Shown: in pieces, positions 28,138-37,552 of the stretch
Numbering within the stretch: the stretch's first letter is position 1
Layout: each line of letters starts with the position of its first letter
NCBI GenBank assembly: GCA_963714405.1
Contig: CAVQOH010000001.1
Location: 310,001 to 374,000 of the forward strand
DNA length: 64,000 nucleotides
Direction: 5' to 3'
Source: JAZGGS01 sp963714405
GTDB lineage: Bacteria; Bacteroidota; Ignavibacteria; Ignavibacteriales; Ignavibacteriaceae
Program-made: the position numbers and the translations under genes
The notes under the pieces: generated by a model
What the model saw: the letters and a program-made list of their open reading frames with translations, nothing else
The model's database searches: none
Told to the model about the DNA's origin: nothing

Positions 28138-29388
28138 ATGACATTACAAAAAAGTATTTTAAATTCTATGAGCAAAACTAAATTTCCGCCTGTAAATGAG
28201 CAGATGGATCAAATAAGTAGAGGGGCGAACGAGATAATTCCGGAAGAAGAACTGGTTAAAAAACTGGAACGTTCTTTAAAAGAAGGTAAACCGCTGAATA
28301 TTAAATTAGGATGCGATCCCAGCAGACCTGATCTTCATATTGGGCATTCAGTAGTTTTAAGAAAATTAGCAAATTTTCAGTCACTCGGTCATCAGGCAAT
28401 ATTAATTGTTGGCGATTTTACAGGAATGATTGGAGATCCTTCAGGAAGAAGTGCAACCCGCCCTGCTTTAACTTTGGAACAAACAAGAGTACACGGTGAA
28501 AGTTATTTTCAGCAAGCTTCAAAAATTCTGGATGCTGAAAAAACAAAAATCGTGTACAACTCTGATTGGCTGAGCAAAATGAATTTTGAAGAAGTTATTA
28601 AGCTTGCTTCAAAATACACTGTTGCACGTATGATTGAACGGGATGATTTTGAAAAAAGGTTTAAAGCCGGCGAACCAATTGGTATTCACGAATTTCTTTA
28701 TCCGCTTGCGCAGGCAATGGATTCTGTTGCAATTAAAAGTGATGTTGAACTTGGTGGGACTGATCAGAAATTTAATTTACTTGTAGGTAGAGATATACAA
28801 CGTGAGCATGAAATGGAACCACAGGTAATTCTAACTATGCCTTTGTTAATTGGAACTGATGGAACTGAAAAGATGAGCAAATCATACGATAATTATATTG
28901 GAATATCTGATCCTCCAAAAGAAATGTATGGAAAAACTCTGTCAATTCCTGATGATTTAATTTACGTTTATTACACACTTGCAAGTGATGTGCCTGAAAC
29001 AGAGCTAACTAAAATTAAATCGCAGCTTGAAAATCCTGATATAAATCCGCGAGATATTAAAAGAAATCTCGCAAAAACATTTGTAAGAATGTATCACAGC
29101 AGCCACGATGCACAATTAGCGGAAGAAGAGTTCGATAAAATATTTATTAAAAAAGAAGTGCCGGATAATATTCCGGAGTTCAAGATAACAGAAGATGAAA
29201 TAAATATTGTTGATTTAATTATTAAAGTTGGTTTTTCCGGATCAAAAGGAGAAGCAAAACGATTAGTTAATCAAAGCGGCGTTTCTGTCGAGGGTGAAAA
29301 AATATTGGATACGAATAAAATAATAAAAATTAAAGAAGGAATAGTTTTAAAAGTAGGTAAAAGAAAATTCGGCAAATTAATTAAATGA
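28138..29388 (+). CDS. tyrS: Tyrosyl-tRNA synthetase
   Basis: The enzyme charges tRNA-Tyr. Class I signatures are HIGHS at residues 67-71 and KMSKSYDNYIGI near 245-255. The YDSDWLS/TVARMIERDDF region and GTDQKFNLL are typical of the bacterial TyrS. A C-terminal S4 RNA-binding domain (about residues 350-416) is present. ATG at 28138 is used; the in-frame ATG at 28168 begins closer to the conserved core and is an alternative. Confidence 0.96.
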   Translation: MTLQKSILNSMSKTKFPPVNEQMDQISRGANEIIPEEELVKKLERSLKEGKPLNIKLGCDPSRPDLHIGHSVVLRKLANFQSLGHQAILIVGDFTGMIGDPSGRSATRPALTLEQTRVHGESYFQQASKILDAEKTKIVYNSDWLSKMNFEEVIKLASKYTVARMIERDDFEKRFKAGEPIGIHEFLYPLAQAMDSVAIKSDVELGGTDQKFNLLVGRDIQREHEMEPQVILTMPLLIGTDGTEKMSKSYDNYIGISDPPKEMYGKTLSIPDDLIYVYYTLASDVPETELTKIKSQLENPDINPRDIKRNLAKTFVRMYHSSHDAQLAEEEFDKIFIKKEVPDNIPEFKITEDEINIVDLIIKVGFSGSKGEAKRLVNQSGVSVEGEKILDTNKIIKIKEGIVLKVGKRKFGKLIK

Positions 29389-29415
29389 TTTTTTAACATT
29401 TTACGGGAAATAAAA

Positions 29416-29961
29416 TTGTATCTACCAAAAAAAATATTTTTTACAAAAGGTGTTGGGAAAAGCAAGGAATACTTAACTTCCTTTGAGTTAGCTTTGCGCA
29501 ACGCACACATAGAAATGTGCAATCTTGTTACCGTTAGCAGTATATATCCGGTAAATTGCAAAAGAATAACCGTTGAAAAGGGATTGCTGGAAATTGAACC
29601 AGGTCAAATCATTCATGCCGTAATGGCCAGGAATTCAACAAAAGAACCAAACAGAATGATAGCTGCATCGATTGGTGTTGCACTGCCTGCTGATAAGAGC
29701 ACCTATGGTTACCTTTCAGAACATCATCCTTACGGGCAAACCGCTAATGTAGCCGGTGAATATGCAGAGGATCTTGCAGCTACAATGCTTGCGACTACTT
29801 TAGGTGTTGAATTTGATCCTGATAAAGATTGGAATGAAAGAGAAGATGTTTATAAAATGTCTGGTAAGATCGTAAAATCGTTTAATATAACTCAATCTGC
29901 GCAGGGTGCAAAAAACGGATATTGGACAACAGTAATTGCGGCGGCTATATTGTTACCCTAA
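29416..29961 (+). CDS. pdaD: Pyruvoyl-dependent arginine decarboxylase
   Basis: The enzyme decarboxylates arginine to agmatine for polyamine synthesis with a self-made pyruvoyl group. In this 181-residue proenzyme the predicted cleavage lies between Ser41 and Ser42 in LVTVSSIYP, where Ser42 would become the pyruvoyl residue. HAVMARNSTKEPNRMIAASIGVAL and YGYLSEHH match the family. It starts with TTG at 29416 behind gggaaa. The family is best known in archaea and some bacteria including Chlorobi-type lineages. Confidence 0.9.
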   Translation: MYLPKKIFFTKGVGKSKEYLTSFELALRNAHIEMCNLVTVSSIYPVNCKRITVEKGLLEIEPGQIIHAVMARNSTKEPNRMIAASIGVALPADKSTYGYLSEHHPYGQTANVAGEYAEDLAATMLATTLGVEFDPDKDWNEREDVYKMSGKIVKSFNITQSAQGAKNGYWTTVIAAAILLP

Positions 29962-30010
29962 TCGGTTATTCAAATAATTTTTTTTTAAAAAAATAGTTCT
30001 GCGAGTACAA

Positions 30011-31423
30011 TCAATCTAATTCTTGATTTTTCATCATATGAAAAAAGAGTGTAAACGATTCAAAGTAGATATCACTATTGATGTGAAGAACTCTTCCGTA
30101 ATCTATTGTTTCTCTAACTTGAAAATTCATGACTGCATTTAAAAAACCTTTCAATCGAATAATATCTTCTTCATCCGTAAATAAATCCTTGCTTAATAGT
30201 GCATAGATAATTGCCTGGCTAAGCTGTAATGATCTTCCTTTAACGTTATCATATTCTATTTGTTTAAGATAAGGATAAATACCACCATCATCAGCAAGGC
30301 GGGTTTTCTTATCTGAAAAATTTTTATGCACAATATTAGGCAAAAGAAAGTGGTTTATTCCTTTAATAATACTTTTTCCTAATCTTTGTTTTATATCATA
30401 GTAATTCGAATGAGGAAGAACATCATATAGTTCAATAAGTGCAGTAAGTATTATACCCATGTATGGTGAATGTGCATCATGATAATCTAAGACTCCTGCT
30501 TTTTGTAAATACCAAGCTCCGTTTTCATCCTGAAAATTTTCAATCTCGGATTTGTACTTATCTATTGCAGAGTTAAGAAATTTTTCATCATTAACTATTC
30601 TGTATGCATTAATTAAACCCCAAATTGAAAAAGCCACATAATTTCTATGCGCTTTGCTGTTATCTTTAGTGTACAAAAACTCCCCTGCATTTTTTATTGT
30701 GCTGTAGATTTTTTGAATCAATAAAGAACTTCTATCATTACTTTTCTTCAGATATTCATACACATTTTTAAGAGTATAGATAGCACTTGCTGTTGCATAG
30801 CTGTTAATATTATTTATTCTTACACTATCATCTAAGTTTGGGAAATTTTTTGCTTTTCGCCAATGCCATTGAGCATAGCCTCCATTTGGCAGCTGTTGGC
30901 TTATTAAATATTTGGTTCCATTAATAAATCTGTCTTTACAAAAACTTTTTGTTATTTCATCATTAGAGCTTTTATAAAAAATTAAGTATGCCATTGTTGT
31001 TCGCGCACAATACGAAACTATTGGATGAGTACTCCAAAAGTGTTTTTTCAATTCTATATTTAGCAGACCACCGTAAAATGTACTATATGCAGTTTCTTCA
31101 ATTCCATCAAATAGAAAACGATCTACATATTTAGAGAAAGCACCCCTTCCCCAGGATCCTTCTCCCCATCTGTTTGAATTTCCAGCATCAGTTAGATTCT
31201 GTGGGATATAAGAAAAAGAATTAATACGTGTAATTTTAATAGGATTGTAAATATATTCTGAAAAATTGTGTAAACGGTCTATCGCTTTAGCAAGATCATC
31301 TAAATCTACTTCGCTGGAATCTAATTCTTCCGGTAATGGCAGTATGTAATATTCCGGGAGATTTGGTTGAGAATAGATTTCAAATAATGTAATAAACAGC
31401 AAAGAAAGAAAAAAGTATTTCAT
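30011..31423 (-). CDS. Secreted alpha/alpha-barrel-like hypothetical protein
   Basis: The protein has about 470 residues from the ATG at 31423. A TTG at 31453 gives a longer frame, but the signal peptide MKYFFLSLLFITLFEIYSQ begins at the ATG. The mature part is alpha-helical with repeated hairpins: NGGYAQWHWRKAK, ATASAIYTLKNVYEYL and DENGAWYLQKAGVLDYHD...GIILTALIELYD. This pattern suggests an (alpha/alpha)6 or terpenoid-cyclase-like barrel, as in some glycosidases or pectate lyases. The substrate is unknown. It ends 50 bases from pdaD on the opposite strand. Confidence 0.6.
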   Translation of the reverse strand: MKYFFLSLLFITLFEIYSQPNLPEYYILPLPEELDSSEVDLDDLAKAIDRLHNFSEYIYNPIKITRINSFSYIPQNLTDAGNSNRWGEGSWGRGAFSKYVDRFLFDGIEETAYSTFYGGLLNIELKKHFWSTHPIVSYCARTTMAYLIFYKSSNDEITKSFCKDRFINGTKYLISQQLPNGGYAQWHWRKAKNFPNLDDSVRINNINSYATASAIYTLKNVYEYLKKSNDRSSLLIQKIYSTIKNAGEFLYTKDNSKAHRNYVAFSIWGLINAYRIVNDEKFLNSAIDKYKSEIENFQDENGAWYLQKAGVLDYHDAHSPYMGIILTALIELYDVLPHSNYYDIKQRLGKSIIKGINHFLLPNIVHKNFSDKKTRLADDGGIYPYLKQIEYDNVKGRSLQLSQAIIYALLSKDLFTDEEDIIRLKGFLNAVMNFQVRETIDYGRVLHINSDIYFESFTLFFHMMKNQELD

Positions 31424-31458
31424 ATAATTTTTTTTTGAATTTGTTGAAGACAAGATAA

Positions 31459-32740
31459 TTATTTTATCAATACCATTTTCTTCGTTTCAACAGATTCACC
31501 TGCTTGTAGCTGATAAAAATAAATCCCGCTTGGTAATCCTGTTCCATCAAACTCAACCTCATAAGTTCCAGCTGGTTTTTCTTGGTTAATAAGTGTTACG
31601 ACTTCATTTCCAAGAACATCATAAACTTTAATTGTTACAAAACTTAGTTCTGGTATTTGGTATTTGATTGTTGTAGTTGGGTTAAATGGATTTGGGTAAT
31701 TTTGCATTAAATTGAAATCGGAAGGATTAACAATTTCATCAACAGATGATGAAATTAGTGTAGTTAGTATTGTACCATTCCTACCTACTATCCATCCTTT
31801 ATGCTCTGTGAAAGTAATCTTGTTCAGTGTACTCAGAAGTTGGACACGAAATTTCCTACCAATCATCTACCACCGTCAGTTGATTTGTAAATTTTACCAA
31901 CAATGTAAGGCCACCCACCGTCTCCAACTGAATAAAGTGAATTTGAGACATTATGATATGCTGTGATTTAAAGGCACCATATCCTACTCCAGCAACTGGG
32001 TCCCAGGAAAATCCCCCATCTGATGATTTGTAAATTGCACCATTGTTATTTCCTGTTCCATGAAATTCTGCTCCAACAACATTACCACTCAAAGAATCAA
32101 CAAAGTATATATCTAAGTGAGAATTAGCTATGATTCCTCCTTCAATATATGCAATGCTATCCCAGCTTATTCCAGAATCAGTAGTTCTATAAAGAATCTC
32201 ACCGAAACCAGCAGTCCATCCAAGGACTTCATTAAGGAAATAAACAGAGAGTAGCGTTTTAGAATAACTTGGAAATTGAATTTCATTCCACTGATTTCCC
32301 CCGTTGGTTGTTCTGAGTATCCTTCCTTCTCCTGTTCCGCCGCATATAATCCCAACCTGTTCATCAAAGAAATGAAGATCGTGCAAATAATAATCCTGTC
32401 CTCCACTTTGCTCGAGCCAGGTATTTCCCGAATCGGTTGTTTTTATTATTAAGCCACTGTTACCAATAATCCAGCCAACATTTTGATTTACAAAATGAAT
32501 AGCATTTAATTTTTCATATTGAAGTGTATCGGTAAGCAATTTGTTAATTCCATCCAATGTTCTAATCCTCAATAGAGTTCCCGAATGACCTATTATCCAA
32601 CCATGATTATTATCGATGAAAAAAACATCTGTTAAGTTATCAGTCGTTCCGCTGTTTACTATTTCCCAATTTTCTTGTGCATTTGTTTGTATGTTTATTA
32701 AAAGGAGAGATAATCCAAGGATGATGAACTTGAATTTCAT
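31459..32740 (-). pseudogene. Ycf48/BNR-repeat secreted protein with T9SS domain, frame-broken
   Basis: The ATG at 32740 gives a signal peptide (NIQTNAQ) followed by Ycf48/BNR-type propeller motifs such as VNQNVGWIIGNSGLIIKTTDSGNTW. After about 31967 the same protein continues in a second frame (YSVGDGGWPYIVGKIYKS). A further fragment, EISCPTSEY, lies in the starting frame beyond an in-frame TAG at 31856-31858. From about 31828 a third frame carries LNKITF...GWIVGRNGTIL and a complete T9SS sorting domain (NYPNPFNPTT, ending KKMVLIK). The frame path needs one missing base and two extra ones, and the repaired length is divisible by three. The stop codon argues for true decay. Confidence 0.65.
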
Positions 32741-32798
32741 AATTAAGCTCTTTAGAATTTTACTTTAAACTTAGATAATAATGAGATGATAGTAAACA

Positions 32799-34185
32799 CT
32801 ATTTGCGCAGAAATAATCCGAGGAGATGAATTAAGAGTGCAAAAAATAATCCAACAAGCATTGGCTCAACTTCATTTATAAAAGGCATGTTTGCAAGCTC
32901 AACTCTAACAAAATACCAGGTTGTGCTTGTTACAAATGCGGTTATCATTTCAAATAAAACAAATTTATTCTCAATCCTTATTTTCGGATAGTAAGCGCTT
33001 ATAACAGGAAGTATAATTGCAGGAATAAAAAGTGAACCAATCGTGTACCATATTTCTATTACGGAAGGAATTAAGTAAGCGAGAAGGATTGCTAACAAGC
33101 CTGAAATTATTAAACCAATAATTGTGTAAGTTTTTAATTTCTTTTCATCGTGCTGTGGATTTATTCTGAAAATAAAATCTCTGCCAATTGTTGTTCCGCT
33201 TAAAAATAAAAAGCTGTTTAATGTTGAAAGTATTGTTGCAAAAAGTGCTGCATAAAAAACTCCTTTTAATCCAACCGGTAAAACTTGTTCGGCAAGTAAC
33301 GGAAATGCAAGAACAGGATTTTCTAAATCCTGGTAAAACTGCTTTTGAAAACAAACCGGTTGCTGTTGTTAGAAAATCAAACAAAGCCCAGAAGAAAATT
33401 GAAATGATAATACCTTTTACTGCAACGTTTCCAGTTTTAGCAGCATAACATCTTTGATGAAATCCCGGATCTGCGAATGTCCATAATGCAATCAAAAACC
33501 AGATGACGATAAATGTTGGAGACATCCCTCCTGTTATATTAAGATGATTTTCCGGGAGTGAAGAAGAAAGAAATTCAACTGAACCGAATGATCCTGCAGA
33601 AAAAATTACTATGAGAATAAATCCAATAAACATTACAAAAAACTGTAAAGCATCAGCATAAACATTTGCCCTGAATCCCCCTTTTATTAAATACGCAACC
33701 GAAATAATTAATGAGATAAAAAGCGATAGCACAATATCTATATCAAGTAACAAAGCAAGTAAGCTTGCACTCATCAGTAGATATGGAGCCGGGGAAACAA
33801 GAACGAACACAACTATTGCAGAAAGGAGTCCAACTTTTTTTCCGTAAACTTCAGTTAATTTATCAGGGATTGTAAAAAGCGAGGCTTTCCTTATCTTTTT
33901 AGCAAAAAAGAGTGCAAAGAGTAGAGCAAAAATGTAGTATGGAAATCCCTGTGTGAACCAGCTTACCACTCCGTAACGATAAGTAAACTCCCCAACTCCT
34001 AATATTCCTCCATACCAGGTGGAAACATTAGTAAGGACAAAAAGAAACAAACCAACCTTACGGCCTGATAAAAGATAATCATCTGCATCACTACCTGTTT
34101 TTCTACCGGAATAAAAACCTATAAATATAATCGAAGCAAAGAAAAGCAGGATTATTAATATATCAGTCGAAGCTAAAGAGATCAT
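32799..34185 (-). CDS. Sodium:solute symporter (SSS family), frameshifted
   Basis: The ATG at 34185 begins an SSS-family carrier with at least eight visible hydrophobic helices and the family motifs SGRKVGLFLF and TWYGGILGVGEF. At about 33325-33327 the frame breaks after AVLPG. Removing one T from a TTT run restores LENPVLAFPLLAEQVLP and continues without a stop to 32799 (ending HLLGLFLRK), giving about 461 residues, a normal SSS length. The gene overlaps the thiN stop by 23 bases and so belongs to the riboswitch operon. I infer a thiamine or precursor transporter, but substrate specificity is not shown by sequence. Confidence 0.78.
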
Positions 34186-34825
34186 ACTTTTTCATTGTGT
34201 TGAAATCCCTAATAACAAAAATTACACCGTTCGAAATTTTTAGTTGTACTGAATTTGAAGTAGCAATATTGCTTGTGCTTTCTTTCTCACCAAAAGGAAG
34301 CGAAGTATTTTTTAAAGGGTATTTTAATCCTCTTGATGCGATTTTTGTTCTTTTATTAAATCCATAAAGTGAAATTGTTTCCCCTTTATTTGTTTTTATT
34401 TCGTTGTTTCCGTTGTATGCATTTAAAAATGAGTTTTCAGCAATAAGAGATATTTTCATTTGATTAAAGAATTTTAGAACAATTCCAAGATTGCAAAAAG
34501 TGTGATCCAAACGGTTGCCAGTGACTCCAACTAATAGTGCTTCTTTACATTTATTTTTTATAGCAAACTTTAAACACTTCTCTACATCCGTATCATTTTG
34601 TCTTTCATACTTTATTATTTTTGATTTATGCTTGAATTTCCTTAAAGCATCTTTATTTATAGAATCAAAATCTCCAATAATGAAATCTGGAGTTAATCCT
34701 AATTTAAGAGCAGAGTTTGCTCCTCCATCTGCGCAAATTAATTTACCAAATCCATTTTTCTGGAAGAAAGTAATTACATTTTTTAGCGGTGGTTTGCCGT
34801 TTGCAAGTACTATACATTTTTTCAT
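34163..34825 (-). CDS. thiN: Thiamine pyrophosphokinase
   Basis: ThiN transfers pyrophosphate from ATP to thiamine, making TPP. The ATG at 34825 gives about 220 residues; a longer upstream frame would overlap the receptor gene. Motifs are LICADGGANSALKLG near residue 33, PDFIIGDFDSI, and RQNDTDVEKCL with GVTGNRLDHTFCNL. These carry the aspartates and the conserved thiamine-binding region. It lies 5 bases after the TonB receptor stop and is likely under the same TPP riboswitch. This fits salvage of imported thiamine. Confidence 0.92.
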   Translation of the reverse strand: MKKCIVLANGKPPLKNVITFFQKNGFGKLICADGGANSALKLGLTPDFIIGDFDSINKDALRKFKHKSKIIKYERQNDTDVEKCLKFAIKNKCKEALLVGVTGNRLDHTFCNLGIVLKFFNQMKISLIAENSFLNAYNGNNEIKTNKGETISLYGFNKRTKIASRGLKYPLKNTSLPFGEKESTSNIATSNSVQLKISNGVIFVIRDFNTMKKYDLFSFD

Positions 34826-34830
34826 TTTAT

Positions 34831-37335
34831 TTAAAGTCCTATTTGTATTCCAGCTAGCCAATTTCTTTCTGCAGCCGGGAAAAATTCTTTACCAATAGCA
34901 TAAGCTGAATATAAATTATCAAAAATATTGTTTACCTGTAAATAAACTTTCCATGGAGTTTGCGAATCTATAAATGGAAATTCATAACTTGCAAAAAAAT
35001 CTGAAACAAAATATGCTTCATTTAAATTATCACTATAATCTGTAAATCCAGTAAATTGTTGATTGTATAAAGCAAGATTTTTATCGTAGTTATCAGAAAA
35101 GAATTCACCAACATACTTCCCTGTCAATCTTAAATATAGACCAAAATCATTATAGCTTATGCCAAAGTTTGCCAAAAAATCAGGAAATCCGGTTATCCTG
35201 TTTCCATTAAGATCTATGAAATCATCTGAATCAATAAAAAATTTCCCTTCCTCAATAGTATTACGGCTCGCGGTTGCATTTCCAAATATTTCAAATTTAT
35301 CATTAAATAATTTTGCCAGTGCAGTCAGTTCTGCTCCGAGATGAACAGTTCTATCAACGTTTCCAGTAACAGGTTGTCCAAATCTATCTACCTGCCCCTG
35401 CTTGACTATTTCATCATTAAACAACATGTAAAACAGATTTAAGGAGACTAAAAAGTTTTCTTCATTTAATGACACTCCTAATTCAAAATCATTCATAGTT
35501 TCAGGTCTAGTTAAAGGATTATTAAAATTGTACGATCCATCCGGATTAACTTCAAATTGGGGCAGTTCGCCAGAACTAGATTCTGCAGCATCATAGTATT
35601 CTTTTAATCTTGGTTCGCGCGAAACTCTTGAAAATGAAAAATAGAAATTAAGTGATGAAATTGGTTTATAGTTTATGCCAAAGCGTGGATTTATAAAAAA
35701 ATTATCCACATTAAAACTGGTTCCTACATATTTTTCATCGTGTAATTTATAATTATGATATGCAAATTGTAATTCCCCGACAAAATTAAAATATTTATTT
35801 AAGTTATAAGATTCATGCACAAATGCACTTACAATATCCTTTCCACCCCTGTAAAAATAGTACCTATAATCTTTTGTAACTCCTGGAGGGAGATTTTCTG
35901 CATAGTTTATACTACCCCAGTGAATAGAATAATGTTTTCTTAATCCGGTACCAAAAAATAAAACCCCGTTTGCATGATTTAAGCTGAAACGCGGTATCCA
36001 TCCATATTGTGTGTTTTCAACCTTCGCACGAATAAGTGCGTTTGTCGGTGCAAAACTCGTATCAAATCCATTTTCATTTAACCTGAAGTAATCTTCATAA
36101 AATACAGACCAGGATCCATCATAATCAAAGAAACCATCACCCATAACAAGAAACAAAGCTGAATTGAATTTTAAATCCTCATTAATTTTCCATTCGTTCA
36201 AAAGTTCATAATGCGGCTGTGAAAAATTTTCAATCTCATCTGTTCTTCTGTTAAGCGTATATGTATATTCGCTTTCATCTGCTTCCCAGTAAGAATAATT
36301 TGCTTTCCTCAGTTCTTTATCTTTAACAGCAAACTTTGCTACTCCTGTATAACCTAACCCATCTGAAATAGGACCACCAAAAAAATTAAGCTGGGTTGTA
36401 AAATTTTTATCGTACCTTACAGCAGACAGATAGTATGAATTAAAATTAACCCAGGTAAAATTTTTATATCCCGCACTCATTATTTTCCCAAGTTTTGCAT
36501 AAACGGAATATTTGTCATCAATTAAGCCTGAAGAAAAAGCTGCAGAGTATTTTTTTGTAACATAAGAACCATAGGACGCAGAAAGTTCTATCTTTGGTTT
36601 ATTTGAGAATGATGACATAATAAGATTTATTGATCCACCAATTGCAGGGTAACCAAAGACACCAGAACCGGCTCCCCGTTGAACTTGAATTAGTTCTGTG
36701 CTTGCAAGAAGATCTGGAAAATCCAGCCAGTAAACATTATGATCTTCAGGATCGTTTTGTGGAATGCCGTTAATTGAAACTGTGATTCTTCTCTGATCAA
36801 ATCCGCGGATACTTAAATAATTGTAGCCTATTCCATTTCCGCTTTCAGAATAAAAAGTTGTAGAGGGCAGATTGCTTAAATATTTTGGTATATCATAAAC
36901 TGTATAGTTTTTTTCAATCTCTTTTCTTTTTATTTGATCGAAAGCAAGCGGTGTTATACCTAGTTTTCCAACAGTTGCTTCAACAAGAACAGTTTGTGAT
37001 GGGATTATTTTTTTTTCAAGATTAAACAAGTATATAGCATTTTCATCTGTTGCTGGTAATGAAAAAATATATTCTAACCGGGATATTGCAGTTACAAGAG
37101 TTTTATAACCAACATAGCTAATAATTATATTATCAGAAAGATTAAGATCAGCAGTTAAAGTAAATTTCCCATCAATATCAGTAGAAGTGCCAATTGTTGT
37201 TTCAGATTCTAAAACAATATTAGCATTTGATAAAGGTATTCCTGACTCTTTATCAAGTACAATTCCTTGTATAATTTCTGGTTGAGCAAACAGCGGAAAG
37301 TTAATACATAAAAAAAGAACGATTAAGAATTTCAT
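34831..37335 (-). CDS. TonB-dependent outer-membrane receptor, TPP-riboswitch controlled
   Basis: This 834-residue receptor has a signal peptide (cut near PLFAQ). A CarboxypepD-like N-terminal domain carries QGIVLDKESGIPLSNANIVLE. A plug follows with PSTTFYSESGNGIGYNYLSIRGFDQRRITVSINGIPQ. The 22-strand-type barrel ends WLAGIQIGL. A TPP riboswitch and terminator sit directly upstream, with a strong aggaggt Shine-Dalgarno at 37342. I infer that it imports thiamine, TPP or a precursor; the ligand is inferred from regulation and from the thiN neighbour, not from the barrel. Confidence 0.9.
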   Translation of the reverse strand: MKFLIVLFLCINFPLFAQPEIIQGIVLDKESGIPLSNANIVLESETTIGTSTDIDGKFTLTADLNLSDNIIISYVGYKTLVTAISRLEYIFSLPATDENAIYLFNLEKKIIPSQTVLVEATVGKLGITPLAFDQIKRKEIEKNYTVYDIPKYLSNLPSTTFYSESGNGIGYNYLSIRGFDQRRITVSINGIPQNDPEDHNVYWLDFPDLLASTELIQVQRGAGSGVFGYPAIGGSINLIMSSFSNKPKIELSASYGSYVTKKYSAAFSSGLIDDKYSVYAKLGKIMSAGYKNFTWVNFNSYYLSAVRYDKNFTTQLNFFGGPISDGLGYTGVAKFAVKDKELRKANYSYWEADESEYTYTLNRRTDEIENFSQPHYELLNEWKINEDLKFNSALFLVMGDGFFDYDGSWSVFYEDYFRLNENGFDTSFAPTNALIRAKVENTQYGWIPRFSLNHANGVLFFGTGLRKHYSIHWGSINYAENLPPGVTKDYRYYFYRGGKDIVSAFVHESYNLNKYFNFVGELQFAYHNYKLHDEKYVGTSFNVDNFFINPRFGINYKPISSLNFYFSFSRVSREPRLKEYYDAAESSSGELPQFEVNPDGSYNFNNPLTRPETMNDFELGVSLNEENFLVSLNLFYMLFNDEIVKQGQVDRFGQPVTGNVDRTVHLGAELTALAKLFNDKFEIFGNATASRNTIEEGKFFIDSDDFIDLNGNRITGFPDFLANFGISYNDFGLYLRLTGKYVGEFFSDNYDKNLALYNQQFTGFTDYSDNLNEAYFVSDFFASYEFPFIDSQTPWKVYLQVNNIFDNLYSAYAIGKEFFPAAERNWLAGIQIGL

Positions 37336-37353
37336 TTCTTACCTCCTAAAAGT

Positions 37354-37378
37354 AAAAAAAGCCGTTGGATAAACGGCT
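37354..37378 (-). terminator. Intrinsic terminator of the TPP riboswitch expression platform
   Basis: On the minus strand the arms AGCCGTT and AACGGCT (7 bp) flank a 5-base loop and are followed by seven T. It lies between the aptamer and the receptor start, where a transcription-control hairpin is expected. The 5' arm repeats the 5' arm of aptamer P1 exactly. Confidence 0.88.
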
Positions 37379-37396
37379 AAAATCTAAATCGCTCTT

Positions 37397-37487
37397 AGCC
37401 CGTTTCCCTACGCTGGCATTATCCAGATCAGGTTAAAGGGTATTATCTCAGTCATCCCAAGGATTGGGTTAACACCCCTAACGGCTC
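37397..37487 (-). promoter_or_regulatory. TPP riboswitch (THI element)
   Basis: The minus strand contains the conserved TPP aptamer signatures in order: AGGGGTG, CTGAGATAATACCC, ACCTGATCTGGATAATG and CCAGCGTAGGGAA. The P1 stem pairs AGCCGTT near 37480-37487 with AACGGGCT near 37397-37404. It controls the TonB receptor and probably thiN and the symporter. Binding of TPP is expected to favour the following terminator and turn the operon off. Confidence 0.97.
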
Positions 37488-37552
37488 ATAAAAACTAAAA
37501 ATAAAAAGAACTGGTTACTGTACACGCAAAAATAAAAATCTATAAAATAAAA

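Noticed and set aside
29975..29997. T8A7 run between pdaD and the opposing gene considered as a bidirectional terminator
   Set aside because: There is no GC stem, so it is only a homopolymer junction.
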